Positions 25,368 to 33,751 of a stretch of DNA of 64,000 bases are shown piece after piece. This DNA comes from Bdellovibrio bacteriovorus. GTDB taxonomy: Bacteria; Bdellovibrionota; Bdellovibrionia; Bdellovibrionales; Bdellovibrionaceae. Location: positions 1,647,018 through 1,711,017 of the forward strand of contig NZ_LUKE01000001.1 in NCBI RefSeq assembly GCF_001592735.1, in the 5' to 3' direction. The number at the start of each line of letters is the position of its first letter. Positions within the stretch are counted from its first letter, which is position 1. The translations under genes were made by a program, and so were the position numbers. The notes beneath the pieces were generated by a model. The model saw only the letters and a program-made list of their open reading frames with translations, did not search any database and was not told the origin of the DNA.

Positions 25368-26264
25368 TTATCGTTTAAGGTACTGCCGTAAGATCTCTAA
25401 TCCTTCCGGAGTCAGGTGCTGTTGAAGCTCAACGGCCGTGGCCCACGGAAGTATCACCTCATTGGAATTTTCTTGAGGTCCCCGATTGGTGAACCAACCG
25501 GCCTCTAGGTTGACTTGGTAATTTTTTAAATTTTTATCGATATTTTCACACATCATTTGGTGCGGACGTCCGTATTCAAGGTCGGTTAAGGCTTGATCCA
25601 TGCAAGATTGATATTCATTTATCAGTCTTGTGATGGGTGTCAGAAGATTTGCCTCTAATTTTAAAGTGAGCTGAATCGTATCTTCGATTTTTTGAGAATA
25701 GTCAGCAAGAAGGGGCCATTTAAAAGCTGCGGCCTTTGTTTTAAATTTTTGAATAGCCTCTAAAGACAACTTTAAGTCATTGGCACTTTTGAAGCTTTGG
25801 ATACGCGGTATTTCATTAAGGATCGGTTTTGCCTGAACGACAAAAAGATCTTCCTTGGGCATCATACTTTCTTCGATGACGCTCATTTTCTTTTGGATGT
25901 AGGCGTGAATATCCGGTCCTGAAGTAGGTTTTTTTAGAATTCCGGAAGCACCGTGGGTGACGGCAATAATAAGGCTATTGCTGTCATATTCTGACGTAAG
26001 AAAGAAGACTGGTAAATGATGATAAGCGGGATCTGATTTAAGCAAACAAAGGAATTGCAAGCCACTTTTACCGTTCATAAGCCAATCGGTAAGGATAATG
26101 TCGAATTTCTGCCCTGAAGCCATCAGATGAAGGGCTTCGTCGACGGATTCAACTTGGGTGAGCTCGTAATGTTCTTTGAAAGGTTCTAAGCCGCGCGCGA
26201 TAGTCTTACGCAATACGGATGAATCATCAACGTGCAAGAGTTGGAGAGGTTTCTTTACGTACAT
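25368..26264 (-). CDS. Response regulator with a C-terminal helical domain of unknown type
   Basis: 298 residues. The receiver domain (about 7-130) has the acidic pair in HVDDSS, phospho-acceptor Asp in ILTDWLMNGKSG (about residue 60), a Thr/Ser switch in FLTSEYD and Lys in ILKKPTS. The following 165 residues are mostly helical and match no output domain I know; they end in a short Trp- and Leu-rich helix. It could be a scaffold or a phosphatase-like module. No kinase is adjacent. The spacing of about 49 nt to the VOC gene leaves it possibly independent. Confidence 0.85.
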   Translation of the reverse strand: MYVKKPLQLLHVDDSSVLRKTIARGLEPFKEHYELTQVESVDEALHLMASGQKFDIILTDWLMNGKSGLQFLCLLKSDPAYHHLPVFFLTSEYDSNSLIIAVTHGASGILKKPTSGPDIHAYIQKKMSVIEESMMPKEDLFVVQAKPILNEIPRIQSFKSANDLKLSLEAIQKFKTKAAAFKWPLLADYSQKIEDTIQLTLKLEANLLTPITRLINEYQSCMDQALTDLEYGRPHQMMCENIDKNLKNYQVNLEAGWFTNRGPQENSNEVILPWATAVELQQHLTPEGLEILRQYLKR

Positions 26265-26401
26265 ATCGCTCCACTAGATAATCTCTGATTAACTTATCGA
26301 TGTGTTAAGGTCTGGACTGAAGTGCCGGGGATTAAACTCAAGTAAGCTTTACACGAATCTCATTATGAGACACGATATCGAGGGCGACAGGCAGTTGAGC
26401 T

Positions 26402-26806
26402 TTATTTGTTGTGAAACACACCGCTATTGGCGGCGCAGTCCGCAGCGGCACTCGCTGCTGAATATTGCGGAGGATAATAAGTCGCATGGGCTTCGTTAGA
26501 ACGTCCTCTTTGTACCGCACAGGTGCCTACGCTTTGGGTGTGATCGCAATTCGCAGTTGAAAAAACTCCGCCTGTGGCCTCGCAATTTTCTTTTAGGACC
26601 GCTAGATATTCAACATCGTTGTAATCATCGCCAACCACTTCAGTGCAAAGATTGATAAGGCTTACAGATTGTCGATTGCAAGTTCCAATGGATTTTACGC
26701 TTTGGCTATCAAATGAAGCTTCTCCCGCGGAAAGGGGAGTGAACTGCTCACATCCCATAAGACCTGAAGAAATCGTAAGTAGTAAAAATATAAAAAGTTT
26801 ATTCAT
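26402..26806 (-). CDS. Small cysteine-rich lipoprotein
   Basis: 134 residues. Lipobox LMGC places the lipidated Cys at residue 19. The mature part has six further cysteines and two related short motifs (C-x-x-TGGVF and C-x-x-NSGVF), suggesting a small disulfide-bonded repeat. The ATG at 26806 is chosen because the signal peptide begins there; a longer reading to 26848 would overlap the upstream gene. It lies 23 nt downstream of the VWA lipoprotein gene on the same strand, so the two lipoproteins are probably made together. Function is unknown. Confidence 0.75.
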   Translation of the reverse strand: MNKLFIFLLLTISSGLMGCEQFTPLSAGEASFDSQSVKSIGTCNRQSVSLINLCTEVVGDDYNDVEYLAVLKENCEATGGVFSTANCDHTQSVGTCAVQRGRSNEAHATYYPPQYSAASAAADCAANSGVFHNK

Positions 26807-26829
26807 AAGATGATCCAAGCATGCATCCT

Positions 26830-27912
26830 TTATGTTCCGTCTAAGCAAGTGAATTTTGCTTTGATCAGGCTTCCTAACGGTGGGGCGTTTTGCAGCACAA
26901 TTTTGTTGGGCGCAATAAAGGTTGAGGGCACTTTGACTAAGGCTCCGCCTAAGGCTTGTTCATAGGCTTCGGCAGAGTTTTCCACGATCTTTTCGCACGG
27001 TAAGGTGTAAGTCTTAGCTTCATTGACGATCTTAGCGGCAAGCGAGCTGAGTTGTTCTTGATAGGTTTGTTTTAAAGCGCAGATGTCTCCAATGATCCCG
27101 TTCGTTAAATTAGAAAGATTCATGTACATCGTACCCATCGAAACTCCAGGGCCATCAAGGCACTCTTGGGTGCTAGTAACGATCGAATGAAAACTGATGG
27201 TTTTCGGGATAGAGCTGACTTGATCTAAGGCATGAATCGCGGGAACAAAGTTTGCCGGCAGATCGATTGCTTCCGGAGCCGTATAATCGGCAGAGTTTGG
27301 ATCTTGGGAACTGCGCTCATCTTCGTCAGATAAAACGATGACGGAAAAAGAAGTGTCGGGGCGAATAAATCCACGACTGGTGCTAGGGTTAAATTCTCTT
27401 TCAGCTGTTAATCTGGCAGCGGCAATCCCACGTTCATCCGCACTTCCACCGATACCTAAAACCACGGACGCTTGAAAGGCTGCATTGGCTTGATCGGTAC
27501 TTATAGATGTATCTAAATAATAGGTATTCGCCGGCATATTTTGAAACGCCACCAAGGCCCCTTGTTTGCCCGAGCCCGAAGTTGCAATATCTGTCGATGT
27601 GATAGCCACATGCCAATCTAAAGTTCCGCTGCTGTATGCGTTTAAAGCAGAGGTGAAAGATGGAAAGCCGTTTTTTAAAAGGTCTTGCTCTTCGGCCATT
27701 GAATTGGAAGTGTCTATAACAAATAGGATGTCAGCAGAACGTTTCACGAAAAAGTAATAATTTTTAGTCACTCCGCCAGAGGGAGTTTCTGATCCCAGTG
27801 AGTCCTGATTATTATCCGTGACGTTAACGCCCACCTTTGAGCACGCGGGCATTAAGGTGAGTATTACCCAAAGACCTAAGAATTTTCTAAGTTTACGTCC
27901 GTGGCAAATCAT
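26830..27912 (-). CDS. Lipoprotein with von Willebrand factor A domain
   Basis: 360 residues. A signal with lipobox LMPAC directs lipidation near residue 24. The VWA domain (about 60-290) has a MIDAS motif DTSNS in ILFVIDTSNSMAEEQ, a downstream Thr and the acidic VLSDEDERS loop. VWA domains bind proteins or surfaces in a metal-dependent way. About 75 residues follow, ending at a conserved-looking FTCLDG. I chose ATG 27912 with AGAGG eight bases upstream; the GTG at 27921 overlaps that site. It is the first gene of a pair with the Cys-rich lipoprotein, suggesting a surface complex. Confidence 0.88.
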   Translation of the reverse strand: MICHGRKLRKFLGLWVILTLMPACSKVGVNVTDNNQDSLGSETPSGGVTKNYYFFVKRSADILFVIDTSNSMAEEQDLLKNGFPSFTSALNAYSSGTLDWHVAITSTDIATSGSGKQGALVAFQNMPANTYYLDTSISTDQANAAFQASVVLGIGGSADERGIAAARLTAEREFNPSTSRGFIRPDTSFSVIVLSDEDERSSQDPNSADYTAPEAIDLPANFVPAIHALDQVSSIPKTISFHSIVTSTQECLDGPGVSMGTMYMNLSNLTNGIIGDICALKQTYQEQLSSLAAKIVNEAKTYTLPCEKIVENSAEAYEQALGGALVKVPSTFIAPNKIVLQNAPPLGSLIKAKFTCLDGT

Positions 27913-27992
27913 CCTGATCACCTCTAAAAAGGATGGAAGCAGAATTCATGCCGCAAATGTGGATTAGAATGAGAAGCCCCTTAAGGAGCTAA

Positions 27993-28359
27993 CTAATTGA
28001 GAAACCTAAACACTCCCGAAATTCCAAGAATGGGATTGTCCAAAATTTCGTCTATACCGAATCGAAGGATATATTTTCGACACTATCTGATGATTTTTCG
28101 TTACATTTGGTCCAACCATGCGGCGGCTGATGAAAATAGCGTTTTTCAAAGGCAAGGAAGCATGGGATCCGACGATTCTGCGAATAAAACTGATTATACG
28201 ACATCGACTCTTGGGGGACTTGTGGGGTATCGAATCAACAAGTTCGACATTTGAGCCGGCTATGGTTTTAGTTCTAAAAAGAACAATAAAATAATTTACC
28301 ACGCAGCTGAAATTTGTTCGGTGAGGCCGTATTACAAAATCAATACTCCCGCGCGTTAG
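27993..28359 (+). pseudogene. Probable remnant of an envelope-protein gene
   Basis: A stretch of about 370 bp has protein-like pieces in two frames. Bases 27993-28130 read as 45 codons before a stop. Another frame (27997 on) runs to a TGA at 28252-28254 and continues open for 34 codons to 28357-28359, with Gly- and aromatic-rich strands (LGGLVGYR, then AGYGFSS) of beta-barrel type around the stop. This fits a frameshifted and interrupted outer-membrane protein gene. A short intact ORF (27997-28254, TTG start with AAGGAG eight bases upstream) is the alternative. Confidence 0.4.
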
Positions 28360-28437
28360 GACCTCTTGAGGATTTACATTTTTCTTGGTGAATCTACCAT
28401 CTGAATCTTCGATGCCAAATTATATCAAGGAGGAATT

Positions 28438-31362
28438 ATGAGGCTCGCTGGTTGGTTTTTTTCTTTTCTGCTCTGCAGTTTAATGTCTTGGGCGCATGCC
28501 CAGTCATCACCTTATCCCATCACGATTTCCGCAAATAAGCGGCATTTCGTGAATGCTCAAGGACAGCCGTACTTAATGGTTGCTGATACGGCTTGGTCCA
28601 TCTTAGCTGAGTTAACTCAATCTGAAATCATCGACTATTTAGATGATCGACAGGCGCGAGGCGTGAATACCATTTTGATTAACTTGATTGAACATAGCTT
28701 CACATCAAACACTCCCAAGTGGGTGACACGCACGGGGATTTCTCCGTTTTCAAACGTGAATGATATGTCCACTTATAATTCTGCCTATTTTGATTTTGCA
28801 GAGTGGTTCATCCAGGAGGCGTTAGAGCGCGATATTCTGGTTATCGTGACTCCTTCTTATTATGGTGCGGGTTGCAGCAGTGATGGCTGGTGTACAAAGA
28901 TGCGCACGACGGGGGCGACGAAGCTTCAGCAGTATGGTCAATACATCGGGGCAAAGTTTGCCTCTTATCCCAATATTATTTGGTCTGCGTCGGGGGATGC
29001 GACACCTGGCCCTTCAGATATGTTGCTGGTTAATGCGGTCATGAATGGGATCGTGGCCGGTGAGGGCAGTGGTGGAGTTCACTATCACGTGGCTCACTGG
29101 GATCGAGACACTTCGGGTGCGGAAATTCCAGGAATCTCTCGTTTAGATATTGATACGACTTACACTTATGAAGGCCCCGAAAACTATTCAAGACTTCTAG
29201 CTCGCTGGGCGGACAATGAAGGTGTCAGACCTCATATCTTTTTTGAAGGTGAGTATGAGAATGAGCACAACTCTGACAGTCTGGTGTGGAGATCTCAGAT
29301 TTACATGCCAATGGTGACGGGTTCTACGGGTTTTATCTTCGGAAATAATCCTATATGGTATTTTGCGGATCCAGGCGATCCCCAGGACACTTTCGGAAAC
29401 GGAGGCTTTCCCGGTGGTTGGACGACGGCGATGAACAGTCCTGGAATTCAAACTCTGACTCATGCACGCAATTTTTTTAGTCCCATTGCCTGGCACACTT
29501 TAAGTCCTGACGTAAATCATACATTTATGACTTCAGGATATTTGGGATCGACGCCAGAAAACTACGTTCAAGCGTCGATAAATTCTGCGGGAACATTGGC
29601 GGTGATGTATTATCAAAACCACTTGCGCAATCCGACTTTTGATATGTCGAAGATGGCAGGTCCGGTGACCGCTAGGTGGTATGATCCATCCAACGGAACT
29701 TACACCGCGATTTCCGGAAGTCCGTTTGCTAATTCGGGAACGCGGCAGTTTATGCCTCCTTCTCTGAATTATGAAGGACAAACCGATTGGGTTCTTCTTT
29801 TAGAAACGACTCCGGAAAACAACGACAATCCCATTGCATATGTTCAAAACTCAGAACAAGCCGTGACGGCCAACACGGACTCCATTTCTACGCCATCATT
29901 TGTAACCAATCCTGTTGCTGGCAATTTAATGGTCTGCGCGATTGCCTACAATAGCACTTCGCCGGTATCTGCGGTTTCGGACACAGCAGGGAATTCATAT
30001 ACTAAAGCCGTCGGACCCGTTGGCACCTCAGGTGCTTTAGCGGGCTGGGGATTAGAAATATGGTACAAAAATAATCTTGTCAGTGGATCTAGTTTTGTAA
30101 CGACGGCGACGTTCCCTTCGGCATTTGATGGATATAAACGCATCAGTTGTCATGAATACTCAGGCATTGCGGCAAGTAATGCTTTAGATCAAGTGATTGG
30201 CGACTCAGGGTATGGAGCCACCGGAAGTGTGGGCCCCGTGACTACGACTCAAGATAAAGAGTTGTTATTTATGGCCGGAGCGGTTGCGAGTGGTTCTTCA
30301 GCGGCGGGTTCTGGGTTTACTCAACGTTCAACTTTAGATAATGACACGATCGCTGATCGTATCGTCAGTACTGCTGGTGATTATTCTGCGACCATGTCGC
30401 CGACCGGTGATGAATGGCAGATGGCCTTTGTTACTTTCAAAGCGGCGGGGGAAGCGGTTCCCCCTACGGTAGCGATCACGGCGCCGTCAAACAGTGATGT
30501 GGTCCCTACTTCAAGCACCGTGGCTATTAATGTGACAGCCTCTGACAACGTCGGCGTATCGAACCTAAAAATCTATGTGAATGGAAATCTTTTGTGTACG
30601 GATACGACAACACCTTATTCATGTAATTGGAGTGTTCCGGCGACCGCAGGCAGTTTCTCAATTCAAGCAGTGGCGGTGGATGCGGCAGGAAATAGCGCCA
30701 ACCATACAATTGCTGTGACTTCGGCATCGGCAATTCCGATTTCGTATGTGCAAAATTCCGAGCAGTCTATCACCGCAAATTCTAGTTCGGTGGCAACTCC
30801 GGCATTTAGCTCGTCTTTGACGGCCGGAAACTTGATGGTGTGTGCAATTGTTTACAACAGCAATTCGATTCAAGTGACATCCGTGTCGGACACTGCGGGA
30901 AATTCTTATGCTAAGGCTGTCGGCCCCGTCACGAGTCCGTCGGGTTTGATGGCCGACTGGAGAGCTGAAGTTTGGTATAAAGAAAATCTTGCAACCGGAA
31001 CTAGTGTCACGGTTTCAGCTAACTTTGGATCTACTTTCAACGCATACAAGCGTATTAGTTGCCATGAATATGCGGGAATTAAAACCTCGGGCGCTTTGGA
31101 CCAATCCACAAGTGCGGTGGGGACGACCTCTATCGGCAGCGTAGGTCCGATTACTACGACCCAAGCCAATGAGCTTTTATTTGTGGCCGGCGCTGTCGGT
31201 GGCGGAAATTCTATGGCGGGTTCTGGATTTACTCAGCGTTCGACTTTAGATAATGATACGGTCGCTGATCGTATCGTCAGTAGCACCGGAAGTTATTCTG
31301 CAACGATGTCGCCGACGGGCGATGACTGGCAGATGATACTGGTCAGCTTTAAAGGACTTTAG
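28438..31362 (+). CDS. Secreted GH140-like (DUF4038) glycoside hydrolase with duplicated C-terminal module
   Basis: 974 residues with a signal peptide (about 1-22). Residues about 28-450 match the DUF4038 apiosidase-like TIM barrel and its small C-terminal collagenase-associated domain. Candidate catalytic acids are Asp187 in WSASGDATPG and Glu270 or Glu272 in FFEGEYEN. Then come module A (465-about 668), a bacterial Ig-like domain (about 672-765) and module B (767-974). Modules A and B are closely similar to each other and resemble a jelly-roll-type repeat seen in bacterial secreted proteins; sugar binding is possible. GH140 enzymes attack apiose in plant pectin; the substrate here is unknown. 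AAGGAGG precedes ATG. A terminator follows. Confidence 0.85.
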   Translation: MRLAGWFFSFLLCSLMSWAHAQSSPYPITISANKRHFVNAQGQPYLMVADTAWSILAELTQSEIIDYLDDRQARGVNTILINLIEHSFTSNTPKWVTRTGISPFSNVNDMSTYNSAYFDFAEWFIQEALERDILVIVTPSYYGAGCSSDGWCTKMRTTGATKLQQYGQYIGAKFASYPNIIWSASGDATPGPSDMLLVNAVMNGIVAGEGSGGVHYHVAHWDRDTSGAEIPGISRLDIDTTYTYEGPENYSRLLARWADNEGVRPHIFFEGEYENEHNSDSLVWRSQIYMPMVTGSTGFIFGNNPIWYFADPGDPQDTFGNGGFPGGWTTAMNSPGIQTLTHARNFFSPIAWHTLSPDVNHTFMTSGYLGSTPENYVQASINSAGTLAVMYYQNHLRNPTFDMSKMAGPVTARWYDPSNGTYTAISGSPFANSGTRQFMPPSLNYEGQTDWVLLLETTPENNDNPIAYVQNSEQAVTANTDSISTPSFVTNPVAGNLMVCAIAYNSTSPVSAVSDTAGNSYTKAVGPVGTSGALAGWGLEIWYKNNLVSGSSFVTTATFPSAFDGYKRISCHEYSGIAASNALDQVIGDSGYGATGSVGPVTTTQDKELLFMAGAVASGSSAAGSGFTQRSTLDNDTIADRIVSTAGDYSATMSPTGDEWQMAFVTFKAAGEAVPPTVAITAPSNSDVVPTSSTVAINVTASDNVGVSNLKIYVNGNLLCTDTTTPYSCNWSVPATAGSFSIQAVAVDAAGNSANHTIAVTSASAIPISYVQNSEQSITANSSSVATPAFSSSLTAGNLMVCAIVYNSNSIQVTSVSDTAGNSYAKAVGPVTSPSGLMADWRAEVWYKENLATGTSVTVSANFGSTFNAYKRISCHEYAGIKTSGALDQSTSAVGTTSIGSVGPITTTQANELLFVAGAVGGGNSMAGSGFTQRSTLDNDTVADRIVSSTGSYSATMSPTGDDWQMILVSFKGL
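29830..30441 (+). repeat. Intragenic repeat, copy A
   Basis: Encodes residues about 465-668 of the GH140-like protein. Its closing segment (GSGFTQRSTLDNDT, then ADRIVS and SATMSPTGD) is nearly identical, also at DNA level, to copy B. An Ig-like domain separates the copies. Confidence 0.85.
30736..31359 (+). repeat. Intragenic repeat, copy B
   Basis: Encodes residues 767-974 of the GH140-like protein. It shares the opening YVQNSEQ, the AGNLMVCAI and SDTAGNSY motifs and the closing GSGFTQRS segment with copy A, indicating an internal duplication. Confidence 0.85.
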
Positions 31363-31371
31363 TTGTTTGCA

Positions 31372-31402
31372 AAAAAAGGGCTCGGGATTCCGGGCCTTTT
31401 TT
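31372..31402 (+). terminator. Intrinsic terminator of the GH140-like gene
   Basis: Six As plus GG (31372-31379) pair with CC plus six Ts (31395-31402), and CTCGG (31381-31385) with CCGGG (31390-31394) around a GATT loop, with one bulged G. It begins 9 bases after the stop and ends in six Ts. Confidence 0.85.
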
Positions 31403-31456
31403 ATTTCTATTACAAAATCTGAGTCTTTTATATTGAATCTCGCTCGTGTGGATAGA

Positions 31457-32374
31457 TTAGTAGTTGAAGCAGTTGTAGTAGCTGGCATTATCAGCCGGAA
31501 ATTGAGACCACTGTTGATCTGCTTTAATATTTCCAATAGCGCAATACTCTTTTCCACCGCGATACTTGATGGTCAGATTACTGCGGTAACGGTTTGTCCG
31601 ATATTGCTTTCCGGAATAGCTGTAAAAGCCACCGCTCCAAGCATGTGTGATGGGCAATAAAAAATTGTCCCAATCTTGCTTGTCGGCACGCTCCAGAATA
31701 AGAATTTGGTAATCTTTGGTCTTATCCGTTTTGTGCTTAACTGTATTTCTTAAAAGTGGGAACGAGTTAGAACCATCAGCGGCGATAAATTTCTCGATGG
31801 TCTGCGTGCCCTCAACGTCTTTACCTGCAATGCTATAATTCTTTGTGTACTCGGAAGAGTAGATGTTTCCATTTTGGTCTAAGGAAGTGATGCCGTATTC
31901 CAATAGCTCGCCTGTTTTCTTATAGAATGACAAAGATTGGATTTCTACAATTCGGTAACTGCTATCAACGAAATAGTTTGAGATTACTTCTCGTCCAAAA
32001 TCTTGACCTTCCAGTTGAAGAACAAACGCATAAGGAAATCCGAAATTAGACGTGCCTGAAACATTCTGAACAAAGTTTTTACGAATACCGTATTGCCCAC
32101 CACACATTGAATTGTAGGTAGAGCCACCTTCGAATATCACTTCAAATGGGTCGACTTTGTAGTTTGCGCTGATTTTTGACTTAGCATCTTCGCATTCATC
32201 TTTGCTGATTTTCGTTCCTTTTTTTAGAACGAGCGGTTTCATCCTTGCCGCTTTATCAAATTCTTTCGTCGCATTAGCAATAACGCCACTGAACGATTGC
32301 TTAAGTTGGTCCAAGCCTTGGTCTGCAAAAGCAGTTGAAACGCTAAATAAAATAAGCAAAGATATAACTCTCAT
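31457..32374 (-). CDS. Exported protein of unknown function
   Basis: 305 residues with a signal peptide (about 1-17). The mature protein is beta-rich with many Tyr, Asn and Lys; cysteines occur near 61, 91, 281 and 300 and could form two disulfides. No family is recognised. The gene is AT-rich compared with the core genes around it. It is divergent from the TIGR02147 regulator over about 115 bp that contains an inverted repeat, which suggests that the regulator controls it. That link is inference from layout. Confidence 0.75.
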   Translation of the reverse strand: MRVISLLILFSVSTAFADQGLDQLKQSFSGVIANATKEFDKAARMKPLVLKKGTKISKDECEDAKSKISANYKVDPFEVIFEGGSTYNSMCGGQYGIRKNFVQNVSGTSNFGFPYAFVLQLEGQDFGREVISNYFVDSSYRIVEIQSLSFYKKTGELLEYGITSLDQNGNIYSSEYTKNYSIAGKDVEGTQTIEKFIAADGSNSFPLLRNTVKHKTDKTKDYQILILERADKQDWDNFLLPITHAWSGGFYSYSGKQYRTNRYRSNLTIKYRGGKEYCAIGNIKADQQWSQFPADNASYYNCFNY

Positions 32375-32440
32375 CTAATACCCCTTCGTCGATTCGCCGT
32401 CTACGAATATAGTTGTTTTTAGTAAACGGGATATTTTTAG

Positions 32441-32476
32441 CGTGATGGTGTCGTAGAGTAAAGCCGCTCCATCACG
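32441..32476. promoter_or_regulatory. Inverted repeat in the divergent promoter region of the TIGR02147 regulator
   Basis: CGTGATGG (32441-32448) and CCATCACG (32469-32476) are perfect inverted copies 20 bp apart, spanning 36 bp. The right arm ends just before the ribosome binding site GGAG (32480-32483) of the regulator. It may be an operator for autoregulation and for the divergent exported-protein gene, or a 5' hairpin. Confidence 0.5.
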
Positions 32477-32489
32477 ATTGGAGCAGTTT

Positions 32490-33263
32490 ATGATTTTAGA
32501 CGAACAACAGCACATTCGCCAAGTCCTCACAGACTACTTTGTTAGGGCTTCTCAGAAGAACCCAAGTTTTTCACTCAGGGCATTCGCAAAGAAACTGGAA
32601 ATTTCATCATCTGCCCTATCGGAAATCATGCGAGGCAAAAGAAAAATCTCGCTTTCTAAAGCCCTTATTTTAGCCAGTAAGATTGGCCTGAGTGACAAGG
32701 AGATTCAAAAAATTAGAAGCATCTTTGAACGAAAGAGCAGTATTGATAAATTAACAAAATTGTCCAATCCCTTTCGGGAAGTCATTCTTAAGCCCAATGA
32801 GTTTGATTTGCTTGCTGACTGGAAATTCTTCGCCATCGTGGCCTTGATGAGAACCAAAGGATTTAAATCAGAAAATAGCTGGATTGCTAAAAGACTCTCA
32901 TTAACTGAAGCCGAGGTAGCTCAGTCACTTCAACGATTGATTGATTTGGGAATTGTTCAAAAAGATAGGCGTGGAAACTTATCTGAACAGAAATGTAGCT
33001 ACAGAACTTCGGAAGATTATCCTGATGAACTCATCCGCAGTCGCCAAGTAGAAGGACTTTCTGCGGCGATTAAATCCATTCAGTCTGCCGCCAAAGGACA
33101 GATGGGCTTCTACTCCACGATTTCCGCTGACATAAGAAACATTGATAAAGCCCCCGATATGATTGAAGAGTTCCTAAAAAAATTTAGCATCTTCCTTCAC
33201 GAAGGCGATCCCTCGGAGGTTTTTGAATTTCATATTCAACTATTTCCGAGAACACGGATTTAG
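32490..33263 (+). CDS. TIGR02147-family regulator-like protein
   Basis: 257 residues. The N-terminal segment (about 10-65) is a helix-turn-helix of XRE type (FSLRAFAKKLEISSSALSEIMRGKRKIS), followed by the winged-helix-like middle and C-terminal segments characteristic of the TIGR02147 family. This family is known mostly from Fibrobacter and Bdellovibrio, where it occurs in many copies with unknown targets. The ATG at 32490 has GGAG six bases upstream; a TTG four codons earlier is less likely. It is divergent from an exported-protein gene and precedes tRNA-Ser. Sequence is AT-rich. Confidence 0.85.
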   Translation: MILDEQQHIRQVLTDYFVRASQKNPSFSLRAFAKKLEISSSALSEIMRGKRKISLSKALILASKIGLSDKEIQKIRSIFERKSSIDKLTKLSNPFREVILKPNEFDLLADWKFFAIVALMRTKGFKSENSWIAKRLSLTEAEVAQSLQRLIDLGIVQKDRRGNLSEQKCSYRTSEDYPDELIRSRQVEGLSAAIKSIQSAAKGQMGFYSTISADIRNIDKAPDMIEEFLKKFSIFLHEGDPSEVFEFHIQLFPRTRI

Positions 33264-33299
33264 AAATAATCTTGTAATGAGATATATCGCAGTAAAATT

Positions 33300-33390
33300 T
33301 GGCGGAGGATGCGAGATTCGAACTCGCGTTACGCTTTTGGCGTAAACTCGCTTTCCAAGCGAGCGCCTTCAGCCACTCGGCCAACCCTCC
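33300..33390 (-). tRNA. tRNA-Ser (anticodon GGA)
   Basis: 91 nt with encoded CCA at 33300-33302. The acceptor GGAGGGT pairs with ATCCTCC (one G-U), discriminator G, D-arm GCCGAGTGGCTGAAGGC, anticodon stem CTCGC/GCGAG around TTGGAAA giving GGA, a long class II variable arm (19 nt, paired TTACGC/GCGTAA) and T-arm GCGAG-TTCGAAT-CTCGC. It reads UCC and UCU. An accessory-looking block ends at its 3' side. Confidence 0.96.
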
Positions 33391-33499
33391 GCTACTTGGG
33401 AACTTTTCTGAAGGGCTAACATAGCATCGTGCGACGCGGCAATGCAAGGTGGTTGATGAGTAAGTTTGTCAGTGGTGAGATGAAAAGGCGGAGGTGCTT

Positions 33500-33745
33500 A
33501 TGGGCATAATCGGAACCATTATTATTGGATTTTTAGTAGGGCTTGTGGCCCGTTTTATCAAACCTGGAAGCGATAAGTTGGGTTTTATCCTGACAACTAT
33601 CTTAGGAATTCTAGGGGCTTTCGTCGGTGGTTATTTAGGGCAAGTCCTTGGTATTTATGAAGTCGGTGAGCCGGCGGGATTCATCGGCTCGGTCATTGGG
33701 GCTGTCATTCTGTTGGCCCTTTTAAAGGCCGTTGCGAAAAAATAA
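33500..33745 (+). CDS. GlsB/YeaQ/YmgE-family membrane protein
   Basis: 81 residues with three Gly-rich hydrophobic helices (about 2-18, 28-46 and 58-76) and the conserved GLVARFIKPG segment after the first helix. Formerly called transglycosylase-associated proteins, these are small inner-membrane proteins often induced by general stress; their molecular role is unclear. The ATG at 33500 has GGAGG five bases upstream, better than the GTG at 33494. It lies between the tRNA and the convergent MFS gene, 6 nt away. Confidence 0.9.
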   Translation: MGIIGTIIIGFLVGLVARFIKPGSDKLGFILTTILGILGAFVGGYLGQVLGIYEVGEPAGFIGSVIGAVILLALLKAVAKK

Positions 33746-33751
33746 ATTCTA

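Noticed and set aside
29830-31359. Repeats as a CRISPR or mobile-element signal
   Set aside because: They are two in-frame protein modules in one gene, with no short regular repeats, terminal inverted repeats or transposase.
27900-33300. Attachment-site repeat of the tRNA-Ser 3' end
   Set aside because: No second copy of the T-arm/acceptor sequence was found by eye in the block to the left, and no integrase is present.
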